A stretch of DNA of 64,000 bases from JAVVEH01 sp032251435 (GTDB lineage Bacteria; Verrucomicrobiota; Lentisphaeria; Oligosphaerales; MVZH01). Of this stretch, positions 53,831 through 63,758 are shown in pieces; within the stretch, counting starts at the first letter, position 1, and the number at the start of each line of letters is the position of its first letter. Under the pieces are notes generated by a model that was not told the DNA's origin, did no database searches, and saw only the letters and a list, made by a program, of their open reading frames with translations. Made by a program: the position numbers and the translations under genes. The DNA lies in NCBI GenBank assembly GCA_032251435.1, contig JAVVEH010000006.1:62001-126000 (forward strand), written 5' to 3'.

Positions 53831-54835
53831 CCCCGCACGTCCCATCACCAGGCGGACGACCGTATAGACGGCGTAGCAGCCAAGCAGAGTCAACCCGGTT
53901 TTTTTGCCGAGTTTTCCTTTAATCAGCCCGGCGAAAAAGACGATAGAGCACACGATCAAGGCGGCCGGAATATCCATCCGGGCCAGAAGCTTGTCGGAGG
54001 GAGTTAAAGGGCGGATGGTGGCGGAGGCGCCGACAACCAAGGCCATATTCAACACGTTGGCTCCGAAAATATTGCCGACGGAGATGTCCTGAGCTTTTTT
54101 ACGAATCGCGGCGATGGCGGTGAACAGCTCAGGCAACGATGTGCCTAAGGCCACAAACAGCACGGAGACCACGGCTTCGCTGACACCGAAGTTAAGGGCC
54201 ATGCGCTGGCCGAACTCTACCAGCATGTACGCTCCGATGGCGACAGTGACCGCGCCAATCATGAAACACGCCATATGCTTGCCCCAGCCACTGAAATCTC
54301 CCCGGGCAGGGTCTTCTTCCGCTTTGTTCAGTTTCGCGTCACCCGTCATGTGCAGGGATTCGTAGTAGTTGACCACCAGAAAGATGACGAGGAAAACCAG
54401 TAAAATAAGCCCTTCGAAACGATCGATACGCAACCCTGTCTCGTGATGGGCGGGCAGGACAAGAAAGAGGCCGAACAATAATCCGCCCAGCATGAAAATG
54501 CCCTTGATCAGGAACACTTCACGGCGGATGCGGGCACCGATCAACAGCAGCACCACCCCGAGAATCAAGCCGGTGTTGCAGAAAATGGAGCCGACCGCGT
54601 TTCCCAGCGCCATATCACCGGACCCTTTGAGTGACGCCGCGCAGGAAGAAACCAACTCGGGCAAAGTGGTGCACAAACTGACAATTGTCGCCCCGATGAT
54701 AATTTGCGGAACCCCGAAGGCCCGGGCCACCCAAACGGCGGAATCCAAAAACAGGTCGCTGCCCTTGATGATGATGATCAAGCCGACAATAAATAACGGC
54801 AAATTCAACCAAACGATGTCGGGAACAGCGGTCAT
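53828..54835 (-). CDS. Sodium/calcium exchanger family protein (YrbG-like)
   Basis: 335 residues, about 10 membrane helices in two inverted halves. Each half carries the alpha-repeat: GATIVSLCTTLPELVSSCAA...NAVGSIFCNTGLILG and VALGTSLPELFTAIAAIRK...GNIFGANVLNMALVVG. The acidic residues of PE in TLPELV and SLPELF are the ion ligands. Likely exports Ca2+ using Na+ or H+. The start overlaps the pyrB stop by 4 bp, although the function seems unrelated. Confidence 0.92.
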   Translation of the reverse strand: MTAVPDIVWLNLPLFIVGLIIIIKGSDLFLDSAVWVARAFGVPQIIIGATIVSLCTTLPELVSSCAASLKGSGDMALGNAVGSIFCNTGLILGVVLLLIGARIRREVFLIKGIFMLGGLLFGLFLVLPAHHETGLRIDRFEGLILLVFLVIFLVVNYYESLHMTGDAKLNKAEEDPARGDFSGWGKHMACFMIGAVTVAIGAYMLVEFGQRMALNFGVSEAVVSVLFVALGTSLPELFTAIAAIRKKAQDISVGNIFGANVLNMALVVGASATIRPLTPSDKLLARMDIPAALIVCSIVFFAGLIKGKLGKKTGLTLLGCYAVYTVVRLVMGRAG

Positions 54836-55923
54836 GCGTGATTCACCCTGAAATACTTGTCAATAACTCCGTCAATCCCGAAGGTCTCGGCCATCAGCGC
54901 CGCCCGGATCCACATGCCGTTGCGCACTTGGCGCCAGTAAACAGCCCGTGGATCGGCATCCACTTCAATGGCGATCTCCTCCCGGCGCGGCAGCGGATGC
55001 ATCAGCACCGCGTCGCGCTTGAGCAACGCCAGATGCTCGTGCTTGAACTGGTAGCGTGTCGTGTCAATCGCTTTACTGTCTCCGGGGTTTTCATCCCATT
55101 CATCCTGGATGCGGGTCATATAAATCGCGTCAGCCAGCGGGATCGCCACCTCAAAATCCTCCGACAGCTCATAATCCACGCCCGCGGCGGTCAACGCCTG
55201 GCGCAGATCGTCCCCGATCTGGAGTCGGGGATGCGTCACAAACAGCATCCGGACATCCCGATATTGCGTCAGTGACATCGCCAGCGAGCGCACCGTCCGG
55301 CCCCGTAAAAGATCGCCACAGAAGACGACTGTTTTGCCATCAATGCCGCCGCTACGCTCAAAACTCCGTTGCAGCGTGTACACATCCAGCAAGGCTTGCG
55401 TGGGATGTTGATCCTTTCCCGAGCCCGCGTTGATAATGGGCACCGGGCGACCGGTGTTGCCGAGGATCCACGCCATTTTTTCCGCCAGCCCGGCCCGTTC
55501 TGTCCGCATGATCAGCATATCGAAATACGAGCTGAACGTCCGGATCGTGTCTTCCGGGGATTCGCCTTTCATTTCACTGGATGTGGACGAATCGCGCACC
55601 TCCGCCGGGCGGCATCCCAGAATCTGGCAGGCCGCGTAGAAAGACAAAAACGTCCGGCTGCTGGGCTGGGAAAAATAGATCATGACCCGTTTGTGGGACA
55701 ACAGTCCCTGGAGGAATTCCACCCCGGGTTTACTTTTAGCGATCAGGCGGACGCGGGTGGCCAGACGGCACAGCCGATCCAGCATGGGCCGATCAAATTG
55801 CTGCGAGATCAGGGTGTGGTAGGCGCGGTCCCCGTCATTGAACAGATCCGCCCGGGCGGCGATGTTCAAGGAAGAAAACTGATCCCACGTGTAATTGGTA
55901 AACCGATTCCGATAGGGCATCAT
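54832..55923 (-). CDS. pyrB: Aspartate carbamoyltransferase
   Basis: First committed step of pyrimidine synthesis. 363 residues, longer than E. coli PyrB (311), with an N-terminal extension of about 50. Carbamoyl phosphate site SQPSSRTFLSF, HPTQALLDVYTL, and the aspartate-binding MHPLPRREEIAIEVD, which distinguishes ATCase from OTCase (HCLPAFH in the next gene). No pyrI regulatory gene is adjacent. It starts 5 bp after argF, so two homologous transcarbamylases are co-transcribed. Confidence 0.92.
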   Translation of the reverse strand: MMPYRNRFTNYTWDQFSSLNIAARADLFNDGDRAYHTLISQQFDRPMLDRLCRLATRVRLIAKSKPGVEFLQGLLSHKRVMIYFSQPSSRTFLSFYAACQILGCRPAEVRDSSTSSEMKGESPEDTIRTFSSYFDMLIMRTERAGLAEKMAWILGNTGRPVPIINAGSGKDQHPTQALLDVYTLQRSFERSGGIDGKTVVFCGDLLRGRTVRSLAMSLTQYRDVRMLFVTHPRLQIGDDLRQALTAAGVDYELSEDFEVAIPLADAIYMTRIQDEWDENPGDSKAIDTTRYQFKHEHLALLKRDAVLMHPLPRREEIAIEVDADPRAVYWRQVRNGMWIRAALMAETFGIDGVIDKYFRVNHA

Positions 55924-55928
55924 TCACC

Positions 55929-56936
55929 TCATTCTCCGGCCAGACTGGCCACAATCATCGCTTTTATGGTGTGCATGCGGTTTTCCGCTTCGTCAAAGAC
56001 CTTCGAAAACCCGGCTTCGAAGACATCATCAGTGACTTCCAACGCGCCGATGTCGGCGCTGACTTCCGTGTCATGGTTATGAAAGGCGGGCAGACAATGC
56101 AGAAAAATGACTTGCCCGGATTCGAGGTTGCCCGTGGCGGCCATCATCGCCATGTTCACCTGATAGGGTTTCAATAGCTCGATCCGTTCCTGGAACATGG
56201 CTTCCTCGCCCATGGAGACCCAGACATCGGTGTAGACGACATTCGCTCCCCGCACCGCGGTTTTCGGATCGTGGTCAATGGTGATCGAGACCCCTTTTGC
56301 CGACGCGATTGTTCTGGCTTGTTCCACCAGTTTCGCGTTCGGGGCCAATTCAAGCGGGCAGCAGTTGATAAAATTCAAGCCCATCTTGGCGCAGCCCAGC
56401 ATCAACGAATTGCAGACATTATTGCGGCCATCGCCGACAAAGGCGACCGTCACACCTTCCAGTTTCCCGAAAGCCTCTTGCACCGTCAACAAATCCGCCA
56501 GGATTTGAGTGGGGTGCGCGTCGTCCGTCAGGCCGTTCCATACCGGCACGCCCGCATGCTTGGCGAGCTGCTCAGCGAAATCATGGCGGAAGCCCCGGAA
56601 GAGAATACCGTCAAACATCCGCCCCAGAACCCGGGCGCTGTCAGCGACGGATTCTTTTTTGCCGAAATGAATATCATTTTTCCCCAGGTACTCCACATGG
56701 GCGCCCTCATCAGAACACGCCACCGTGGTGGCGCAGCGCGTCCGGGTCGAGGATTTCTCAAACACCATGGCGATATTCATGCCCTGCAGGAGACGTTCCG
56801 CTGACTTGCGGGATTCCGCCTTCCGTTTTTTTAGCCGGGCCGACAGCTCGATAAGCTCCCGCATCTCCCGGTCAGAAAGGTCATTCAACGTCAGCAGGCT
56901 CCGGCCTGTCAGGTTTGGTGTGATTGGAAAACCCAT
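55929..56936 (-). CDS. argF: Ornithine carbamoyltransferase
   Basis: Makes citrulline from ornithine and carbamoyl phosphate in arginine synthesis. FEKSSTRTRCA is the carbamoyl phosphate loop, then HPTQILADLLTVQE, DVWVSMGEE and the OTCase signature FLHCLPAFH. 335 residues from ATG 56936; a GTG at 56945 is an alternative. First gene of the argF-pyrB-exchanger operon. Confidence 0.95.
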   Translation of the reverse strand: MGFPITPNLTGRSLLTLNDLSDREMRELIELSARLKKRKAESRKSAERLLQGMNIAMVFEKSSTRTRCATTVACSDEGAHVEYLGKNDIHFGKKESVADSARVLGRMFDGILFRGFRHDFAEQLAKHAGVPVWNGLTDDAHPTQILADLLTVQEAFGKLEGVTVAFVGDGRNNVCNSLMLGCAKMGLNFINCCPLELAPNAKLVEQARTIASAKGVSITIDHDPKTAVRGANVVYTDVWVSMGEEAMFQERIELLKPYQVNMAMMAATGNLESGQVIFLHCLPAFHNHDTEVSADIGALEVTDDVFEAGFSKVFDEAENRMHTIKAMIVASLAGE

Positions 56937-57187
56937 TGGGAACACCCGTGTTATGCTTTCGCGATGGCTTGATGGGGAGAAGACCGGCGGATCCGCCCCG
57001 TCGGCGACTTCCCGTGAAGCAGGGGAATATACTGTACGAAGACAAAATTAAAAGGAGGTGTCCAAGACGGTGTCGGTTCGTAGCTGGGGCGTAGGCCGGG
57101 GTTCCTTGCCCGGCTATGCCTTAAGACAGTCGGCCTTGGAAGACCGCCCTACACAATGTCCCCCGGTTGCTAACCGGTTACACGGTG
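56937..57187. other. Intergenic region with dispersed repeat
   Basis: Holds the argF promoter region and, at about 57085-57160, a GTAGGCCGGGGTTCCTTGCC block followed by GACCGCCCTACAC, a dyad-rich dispersed sequence whose GGCCGGGGTTCC-type core resembles those near 59010-59035 and 59930-59970. No gene seen. Confidence 0.5.
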
Positions 57188-58936
57188 TCACTCAGACGGA
57201 TTCGTCCGGAGCTTTTTCAGATAGGTTTCGGGATCGATTTCACCGGGCAGCGCGTACCCGGGCGCGTCATCCGACATAACCCGCGCCAATTTTTCAGGTT
57301 TCAGCCAGAATTTGGGATGCTGTTCAGTCAGAGCGATATTCTTGATATGCTTGGTCATTCTGGCGAAACTGGCCAGATAGGCGTTAAAGAGCATCCCGGC
57401 GACAGGCGTGACGGCCGCGTTTTCCATCCGTTCAAAATGCGCCTGCTGAACCCGTTGGACAATCGTGGTGACGGTTTTCCGCCGGTCAAGGATGTCTTCC
57501 GCCACGTCCCGGAAGTTGGCGGTTTCCGGGTTCAGGGATTCGGCAACCCGCGTCAACAGCGCCAGGACAGCGCCATGAACGGCCAGCCAGTCCTCCGTTT
57601 CCGCGGCGCCGAACCGGGCGGCCGGGAGGGTTCGTTGCCGTTCGCTTCTGTCGACGAGATTGGCGATGTGATCCCCGATCCTTTCAAGGTCAGACATGCA
57701 TCGTTCAATATGCTCAATAAGCACGACTTGCCGCCGTGACAGATAGTGACGGGTCAGCCCCACGACATAATCCCCCATGGCGTCCTTGACCGCGTTAATA
57801 CTTTCCTCATTCGTTTTGATTGTCCGGGCGAGTTTAGGATCATGCTTGAGGAATTCGGGGGCCGCCAGGCGCAAACTCTCCGCGCAGAGTTGAGCGGTTC
57901 GCCGCAGCTCCCGAAAACAGGCGAAAATAGCCTGTTCCGGTCGGTCCGACAAGGCCGGATCCAAAAAACTGGGGGTTGGTTCCGGCATGTTTGAGGGGGT
58001 CAGAAAAGCAACCAGTTTGGCATACAACGATGCGAAGGGCAAAAAACAAAGAGCGCTGATGGCCATCTTAATCGTGTTCGCATTGGCGGCTTGATGAATG
58101 ATATCTCCGGACGTAAGGGGAATAAAGCGATAAAACAACGGAGCGGCGGCCATCGCCAAGCCGGTGCTGATCACATTGAAGAGAAGATGGGCGACCGCGA
58201 TGCGCCGGGCGGATATCGTGGTCCCGACGCTGGCCAGCAACCCGGTCACGCACGTTCCGATGTTGGCGCCGATGATGATGGGAAAAATTCCCTCAAAGCT
58301 GGTAATGGCGCCAGCGGAAACCAGCGCGAATCCCATGCCGATAACGGCGCCGCTACTCTGGACAACCCCCGTAATCAGAGCCGCGGCCATTGTCCCCGCG
58401 ACAAGCCCGGACAGGGTTGACCCGTCCACGTGCGACAGCCACGGCGCGAACAGGTCACGATGCGGACGGACACTGTCGCTCATGATCGTCATGCCCAGAA
58501 AAAGAATCCCGAATCCCAGCAGCGCCAGGCCCCCGTTTCTGACAAATGGCTTCTTAACCGCCACATTCAACACAAACCCGGCAAAAACGGCCAACAAACA
58601 ATAATCTGACAAGTTAAAGGAGATCAATTGCAGCGACAGGGTGGTGCCGACATTAGCGCCCAGCATCGGGGCGATCGACTGCCCCAAGCTCATCAGGCCG
58701 GCGTTAATAAAGCCGACAAAGAGCACGACGGAGGCGCTGCTCTGCACGAGGAACCCCGACAAGCTTCCCAAGACGACACCGGTGATTCGGCCGCGGGTGG
58801 ATGTGGCGATGATCCGCCGCATATCCGGGCCGGCCGCGGCCGCGAATCCCTGACTCATCGTCCGCATGCCGAAAACAAATAAGGCCAACCCGCCCAGCAG
58901 CCCGAATATGAGATTCATTACATCTGAAGCGTTCAT
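57188..58936 (-). CDS. Na/Pi cotransporter family protein with PhoU-like domain
   Basis: 582 residues from ATG 58936. The N-terminal half has about 9 membrane helices with the duplicated QSSASVVLFVGFINAGL and QSSGAVIGMGFALVSAG motifs (QSS repeats, the phosphate/Na site of the NptA/SLC34 family) and ANVGTT/ANIGTC. The C-terminal 230 residues are helical and PhoU-like (ECxxxLERIGDHIANL-type: HIERCMSDLERIGDHIANLV). Imports or exports phosphate with sodium. A longer start at 59008 is less likely. Confidence 0.92.
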   Translation of the reverse strand: MNASDVMNLIFGLLGGLALFVFGMRTMSQGFAAAAGPDMRRIIATSTRGRITGVVLGSLSGFLVQSSASVVLFVGFINAGLMSLGQSIAPMLGANVGTTLSLQLISFNLSDYCLLAVFAGFVLNVAVKKPFVRNGGLALLGFGILFLGMTIMSDSVRPHRDLFAPWLSHVDGSTLSGLVAGTMAAALITGVVQSSGAVIGMGFALVSAGAITSFEGIFPIIIGANIGTCVTGLLASVGTTISARRIAVAHLLFNVISTGLAMAAAPLFYRFIPLTSGDIIHQAANANTIKMAISALCFLPFASLYAKLVAFLTPSNMPEPTPSFLDPALSDRPEQAIFACFRELRRTAQLCAESLRLAAPEFLKHDPKLARTIKTNEESINAVKDAMGDYVVGLTRHYLSRRQVVLIEHIERCMSDLERIGDHIANLVDRSERQRTLPAARFGAAETEDWLAVHGAVLALLTRVAESLNPETANFRDVAEDILDRRKTVTTIVQRVQQAHFERMENAAVTPVAGMLFNAYLASFARMTKHIKNIALTEQHPKFWLKPEKLARVMSDDAPGYALPGEIDPETYLKKLRTNPSE

Positions 58937-59044
58937 AGGTGAAAACCGTGAGAAAACGCGCTTCACCGGCCCGGCCGGGAGCGCTTGCCCGGAGCGTCCA
59001 TGGGGCAAGGTTCTTACCCGGCCTATGGGGTCCGCTTCGCCCCG

Positions 59045-59872
59045 TTAAAAAGCCCGGCCACGCCGTTGCTTCAGGCGGACAGGCTTAGGCGTTTCCAGAT
59101 GCAACGCATACCACATGTCTCCCAGGCCGGCGTTGGAAAAGCTTTTCAATCGGCCATTGACCAGATGTCCCCAGTTCTTTTCCAGAATCGGGCTTTCCGT
59201 ATCTTTACGGGCCTTGTCCAAAATGTCAATCGCCTCATCCACCTGGTTTTCCTTCACCAGGATCCACGTGCGCAAAGCGTGCAGCAATGTGCCCTTTTCG
59301 CCTTTGAACCGCTTACACGATTTCGTATAGAGTTTGTCCAGCGCGGCGGTGTCTCCCCGCTTGTAGAGGCGGACCATACGCATGGCGACCGTCACCGGAT
59401 CCATGGCCAGGGATTTGGCGAAACAGCGGTCGGCGCTGTCAAAATCCTTGATTTGAAAATACAATTGTCCCCGCAGCGTGTTCACCTGTTTTTCGACGAG
59501 AAAGTTCCACTTTTGCAGCGGCCGGGTCACCTCAAGTTTTTCGATCGCCTGGACAATGGCGGCCGCCTGCTGTTTTTCGAGCTGTTTCTGAAGAACCTTT
59601 GTGGAACTCATCTGTTTATTTTGAGCCGCCTGGGCTTTACGCCGGACCACATCCTGCGTCGCCTGCATGTCGGCCTGCACATCTTTAAAGATTCCCTCAA
59701 GTTGTTTCTTGACCCACAGATTCACAGGCAGTGTGGCGGCGATGAAGCCGATCACAGCGAAAACCGATGTCCAGACTGGCCCGCACCAGTCCATTAACGA
59801 CATTAAAGAACCCAACACAACCGCGCCAATCACGCCGGCAATCAAAGTAATCACATCAAAATCCTTCAACAT
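59045..59872 (-). CDS. Membrane-anchored TPR-like protein, unknown function
   Basis: 275 residues. Two N-terminal membrane helices (about 8-28 and 34-54: VITLIAGVIGAVVLGSLMSL), a coiled coil (about 60-105, Gln/Lys-rich), then helical repeats resembling TPRs (LRGQLYFQIKDFDSADRCFA, LRTWILVKENQVDEAIDILD). No enzymatic motif. Stands alone between the phosphate transporter and the sulfatase gene. Confidence 0.75.
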   Translation of the reverse strand: MLKDFDVITLIAGVIGAVVLGSLMSLMDWCGPVWTSVFAVIGFIAATLPVNLWVKKQLEGIFKDVQADMQATQDVVRRKAQAAQNKQMSSTKVLQKQLEKQQAAAIVQAIEKLEVTRPLQKWNFLVEKQVNTLRGQLYFQIKDFDSADRCFAKSLAMDPVTVAMRMVRLYKRGDTAALDKLYTKSCKRFKGEKGTLLHALRTWILVKENQVDEAIDILDKARKDTESPILEKNWGHLVNGRLKSFSNAGLGDMWYALHLETPKPVRLKQRRGRAF

Positions 59873-60167
59873 TCAGGGTGGAAAAATCAGTAGACCGTAC
59901 TATAAGCGCGATATGCGAAATAACTACCCGGCGGGGCGTGTTCAAGACGGGACACCCGCCGGGGTTCCCACCCGTCGAAATCATACCTTTAAGGGATTCA
60001 TCTGCTTATAACCGGGGCGCGAGCCGGCGAGGTCGGCGCCGGGCTGGTGTGGAACAAATGACATTCCCGTCTTCCGGTGCCGGTCAGTTGACCCGCCAGC
60101 GCCGGGGGAGCCGAAGCCCCCGCTATGATACGAGACTCCGGCTTGATCGAGAACATCCCTCCGCCAC

Positions 60168-61640
60168 TTAAGGCGCGTTCACAATCTCATCAAGGCGCTG
60201 TTTCAATTCCACCACCTTTTCCGGCATTTTCCGGGCCAGGTTACGCCGCTGGCTGATATCCTGCCGCAGATCGTAGAGCTGATCCCAATGGCAGTTGCCG
60301 AAATCATTGCCGGTCCCCCCGTGATAGCGGGGCCCGTCCAAAGCGGGAAGAACCACCCAGTTGTCAATCCTAAGCAGGGTTTTATTCTGGGTTCCTTCGG
60401 TGACAAGTTCATGGCGTCCTTGGGGTGAGCGGCCCAGCAAAGCATCCAGAACATTTTCACTGTCGACGCATCCGTCAGCTGACAGTTCCACACCGGTCAA
60501 AGCCGCGAAGGACGCGCAGAAATCGGACTGACAGACCAAAGCGGAGGACTCGCCAGCGCCCACGGTTCCCGGCCAGCGCAAAATGAACGGCACCCGCGTG
60601 CCGCCGTCCAACCGGCTGTATTTCCCCCCGCGGAGTGGTCCGGCGGGATGATGATTGCCGATCAGTTCGGCGGCCATGTCTTCGTAGCCGTCATCCAGAA
60701 CAGGGCCATTGTCGCTACTAAAAATAACGATGGTATTCTCCGCCAGTCCGAGTCGGTCCAGGGTGTCCAGCATCTGTCCGACGCACCAATCCATTTCAGC
60801 GATGGCGTCCCCGCGGGGGCCGAGACCGGTCGTCCCGGCGAAACGGGCGTTGGGCAGGCGCGGCACATGCGGCTCATGGAAGGCGTAGTAGAGAAAGAAG
60901 GGGTCGTCCTGATGGTCTTTGACAAAACCAGTCGCCTTCCCGGCGAAAACATCCGCCATATCCTCATCGGTCCAGAGGGCTGATGTCCCCCCCCGCATGT
61001 AGCCGATACGGCTGACCCCATTGATGATGGTGCAATCGTGACCATGGCTGTAACGCATCTTGAGCAGTTCAGGATTATCTCTGCCGGTGGGCACGCCGGG
61101 AAAGGGGTTGCTTTGGGCGTCATAGCGGACCTCAATCGGGTCGCCCGGGTCCAAGCCGTCCACCCGGCGGTTTTCCAAATACACACAAGGCACCCGGTCG
61201 TTGGTCGCCGCCATGATGTAGGAATAGTCAAATCCTATGTCGTTCGGCGTGCCCTTCAATTCGCCGTTCCAATCCGTGTCGCCGGTGCCAATTCCCAAGT
61301 GCCATTTACCCACAACCCCGGTCGCATAGCCGGCTTCCTTCAGCAACCCCGGCAGCGTTGTCTCGTTTCGGCTGATAATCAACGGCGCGTCTCCCGGCAA
61401 AATCGCCGCCCGCTTATTGCGCCAGGGGTATGTCCCCGTCATCAGGCTGTAGCGCGAGGGCGTGCACGTCGCGGCCGTCGCGTATCCATCGGTAAAGATC
61501 AATCCCCCGGCCGCCAGACGGTCGATATTCGGGGTGGGTATGCCGGCGCCGCCATAGCACCCGACATCACCGTACCCCAGGTCATCGGCATACATGATCA
61601 CAATATTGGGCTGTCGTTTCCCGTCGTCCGTATTTTGCAT
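60168..61640 (-). CDS. Sulfatase, Cys-type
   Basis: 490 residues, hydrolyses sulfate esters. N-terminus NIVIMYADDLGYGDVGCYGG with metal-binding Asp pair. The formylglycine motif CTPSRYSLMTGTYP has a Cys that anaerobic or FGE-type maturases convert. GKWHLG and SSDNGP follow, completing the S1 family fingerprint. It has no signal peptide, so the substrate may be intracellular. Preceded by an AraC gene 28 bp upstream on the same strand. PVC genomes often use many such enzymes on sulfated polysaccharides. Confidence 0.95.
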   Translation of the reverse strand: MQNTDDGKRQPNIVIMYADDLGYGDVGCYGGAGIPTPNIDRLAAGGLIFTDGYATAATCTPSRYSLMTGTYPWRNKRAAILPGDAPLIISRNETTLPGLLKEAGYATGVVGKWHLGIGTGDTDWNGELKGTPNDIGFDYSYIMAATNDRVPCVYLENRRVDGLDPGDPIEVRYDAQSNPFPGVPTGRDNPELLKMRYSHGHDCTIINGVSRIGYMRGGTSALWTDEDMADVFAGKATGFVKDHQDDPFFLYYAFHEPHVPRLPNARFAGTTGLGPRGDAIAEMDWCVGQMLDTLDRLGLAENTIVIFSSDNGPVLDDGYEDMAAELIGNHHPAGPLRGGKYSRLDGGTRVPFILRWPGTVGAGESSALVCQSDFCASFAALTGVELSADGCVDSENVLDALLGRSPQGRHELVTEGTQNKTLLRIDNWVVLPALDGPRYHGGTGNDFGNCHWDQLYDLRQDISQRRNLARKMPEKVVELKQRLDEIVNAP

Positions 61641-61668
61641 CTGACTTTCCTTTGCGATACGCGGTTTT

Positions 61669-62535
61669 TCACGCGGATGAATTGAGTCCCGAGTCCACGG
61701 CGAATTCCCGGGCGGTCATGCCGGTATTGGCTTTAAACGCGTGCATAAAATGAAAAACATCACTGTAGCCGCAGACAATCGCTGTCTCTTTGATCGACAG
61801 ACCGTTTTCAAGCATTTCCTTGGCCCGGGCCAACCGGATAGCGGAAATGTGTTTTTTCGGGGTCCGCCCAGTCTGCTGTTTAAACGCCTGACGAAACGCG
61901 CCGGGGCTCATTCCCGCCCGACTCGCCAGTGTTTCCACAGGCAGTGGTTGCCCGAAAAAGCGATTGATAAAATCCACCGTTTTATCTATGTCGTCCCGGC
62001 CGCCTTTATCACAGGCTCCCCGCGGCTCCACCTCAGCCAGTTTCGCCAACATGTCGAGCAGCAAACTGGCCCGCCGTAGAGCCCCGGTACGGTTTTCTTT
62101 TGACATGATATCCCGAAGTCGGGCAATGCTTCTCCCCACATCAGCACCCGCTCCTTTAAGGACTGGGTTTATGCGGGAAGCCGGCAGACAATCCACGAAG
62201 TCCGCGGTATTTTCGCCGCAATTCCAGACGACCCACTCTGTGGTCCAATTGTCCCGGGACGGTGTGTAAAATACCGGCAAATCAGGAAAAAGACACATGA
62301 CATCCCCAGTCTGAATCGGGATTTCTTTCGAATCATCCACGAAAAGGGTTCCTGTCCCTTCGATGATCCGCACTAACCCATATTGCCCGAGAAGCCGACG
62401 TTTATCCGGCGCCGAAACCCGCTCCGTTCCCCGCCCCACCCGGTCGACCCAGATCCCGACCGCGTGCTCCAAGGGGGTCGGGGTCCGAAAACGGTTTTCC
62501 CGGACAATACGGATATTTTTTATTTTTTTTGACAT
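61669..62535 (-). CDS. AraC family transcriptional regulator
   Basis: 288 residues. N-terminal cupin (LVRIIEGTGTLFVDDSKEIP, PVFYTPSRDNWTTEWVVWNC), C-terminal double HTH (PVETLASRAGMSPGAFRQAF, IKETAIVCGYSDVFHFMHAF). Likely controls the sulfatase downstream and the divergent URO-D gene; the shared 95-bp AT-rich gap (62536-62630) would hold its operators. Confidence 0.92.
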   Translation of the reverse strand: MSKKIKNIRIVRENRFRTPTPLEHAVGIWVDRVGRGTERVSAPDKRRLLGQYGLVRIIEGTGTLFVDDSKEIPIQTGDVMCLFPDLPVFYTPSRDNWTTEWVVWNCGENTADFVDCLPASRINPVLKGAGADVGRSIARLRDIMSKENRTGALRRASLLLDMLAKLAEVEPRGACDKGGRDDIDKTVDFINRFFGQPLPVETLASRAGMSPGAFRQAFKQQTGRTPKKHISAIRLARAKEMLENGLSIKETAIVCGYSDVFHFMHAFKANTGMTAREFAVDSGLNSSA

Positions 62536-62630
62536 AGTTTAATTATTTTTTGCATATAAAACAGCATAATTTGCAGGTAATTTATACATAGTTGTTCTTT
62601 ATTCAACATAAATTTACCCCTTGAAAAAAC

Positions 62631-63758
62631 ATGACACCTCGCCAACGCACACTTGAGACACTCCTTTTCGGCGCCCCTGACCGCGTTCCCCTGACCCCCG
62701 GAGGAGGACGGGAATCCACCCGGCAAGCCTGGTACAGCCAAGGCCTGTCCCCGGAGATTCGAAATTACGCGGAACACGCCTATCGCTTGTCCGGGGGGCG
62801 CCTGCCCTGGCCGACAAGCGGCCCCGGTTTTCCAGTCAATGAACGCATGATTCCGTATTTTGAGGAAAAAGTCATTGAGGTCAAAGAACAGTCCCAAGTG
62901 GTCCAGGACTGGAAAGGTAATGTCTGCGAAATCGGCTTGGAATTCGACACCGAATACCTGCGCAACGCCAGGGATTTTGTCACCCGGCGCTGGATCAAGT
63001 GCCCCGTGGAATCAGAAGCCGACTGGGATGCCATGAAAACGCGCTATGACACCGATGATCCCAGCCGCCTTCCCGCGGATCCGGACACGCTTAAACAAAC
63101 CTTGGCCACCCGGGATTGGTTTGTGGAAATCCATTTTTCAGGCCCCTTTTGGCAACTGCGGGAATGGTGCGGTTTTGAGGGCTTGTGCGTGATGTTTTAC
63201 GACAACCCGGCTTTGGTGAAAGACATGATCGCGTTTTGGACCACCCATGTGGCCCGTCTGCTGGAACGGACTCTGGCGGTTTTCACACCCGACTGCGTGC
63301 ACCTGTCCGAGGATATGGCCTATAAAAGCTTCGCCATGATTTCCCCGGCCATGACCCGGGAATACTTATTGCCGACCTATCACGCCTGGGGAGAAATCAT
63401 CCGCTCGGCCGGCGTGCCGATTTACGCGATGGACTCAGATGGCTTCATTGGTGAACTCATTCCCATTTGGATGGAAGCGGGCATCAATGTGTGTGATCCC
63501 ATTGAAGTGGCGGCCGGCAATGACATCGTCGCCTTTCGGGAACAGTTCGGTCGAAAAATGGCCTTCCGGGGCGGCGTGGACAAACGGGCGATGGCCAAAG
63601 GGGGGACGACCATTGAAGATGAAATAAACCGGCTTCGGCCCGTCATTGATTCCGGGGGGTTCATCCCCTCCTGTGACCATGCGATTCCAGCCGATGTCTC
63701 CTGGCCAAACTTTGTTGACTACGTCAAATTACTGGCGCAAGCGACCGGGTGGCTGTGA
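62631..63758 (+). CDS. Uroporphyrinogen decarboxylase (URO-D) family protein
   Basis: 375 residues with the URO-D/MtaA TIM-barrel layout: MTPRQRTLETLLFGAPDRVP at the N-terminus, EDMAYKSFAMISPAMTREYL, MDSDGFIGELIPIWMEAGIN, and PSCDHAIPADVSWPNFVDYV at the C-terminus. It lacks the clear PVWxMRQAG signature of true HemE, so it is more likely a member of the catabolic or methyltransferase-like branch that is expanded in PVC genomes. Divergent from the AraC gene. Confidence 0.85.
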   Translation: MTPRQRTLETLLFGAPDRVPLTPGGGRESTRQAWYSQGLSPEIRNYAEHAYRLSGGRLPWPTSGPGFPVNERMIPYFEEKVIEVKEQSQVVQDWKGNVCEIGLEFDTEYLRNARDFVTRRWIKCPVESEADWDAMKTRYDTDDPSRLPADPDTLKQTLATRDWFVEIHFSGPFWQLREWCGFEGLCVMFYDNPALVKDMIAFWTTHVARLLERTLAVFTPDCVHLSEDMAYKSFAMISPAMTREYLLPTYHAWGEIIRSAGVPIYAMDSDGFIGELIPIWMEAGINVCDPIEVAAGNDIVAFREQFGRKMAFRGGVDKRAMAKGGTTIEDEINRLRPVIDSGGFIPSCDHAIPADVSWPNFVDYVKLLAQATGWL

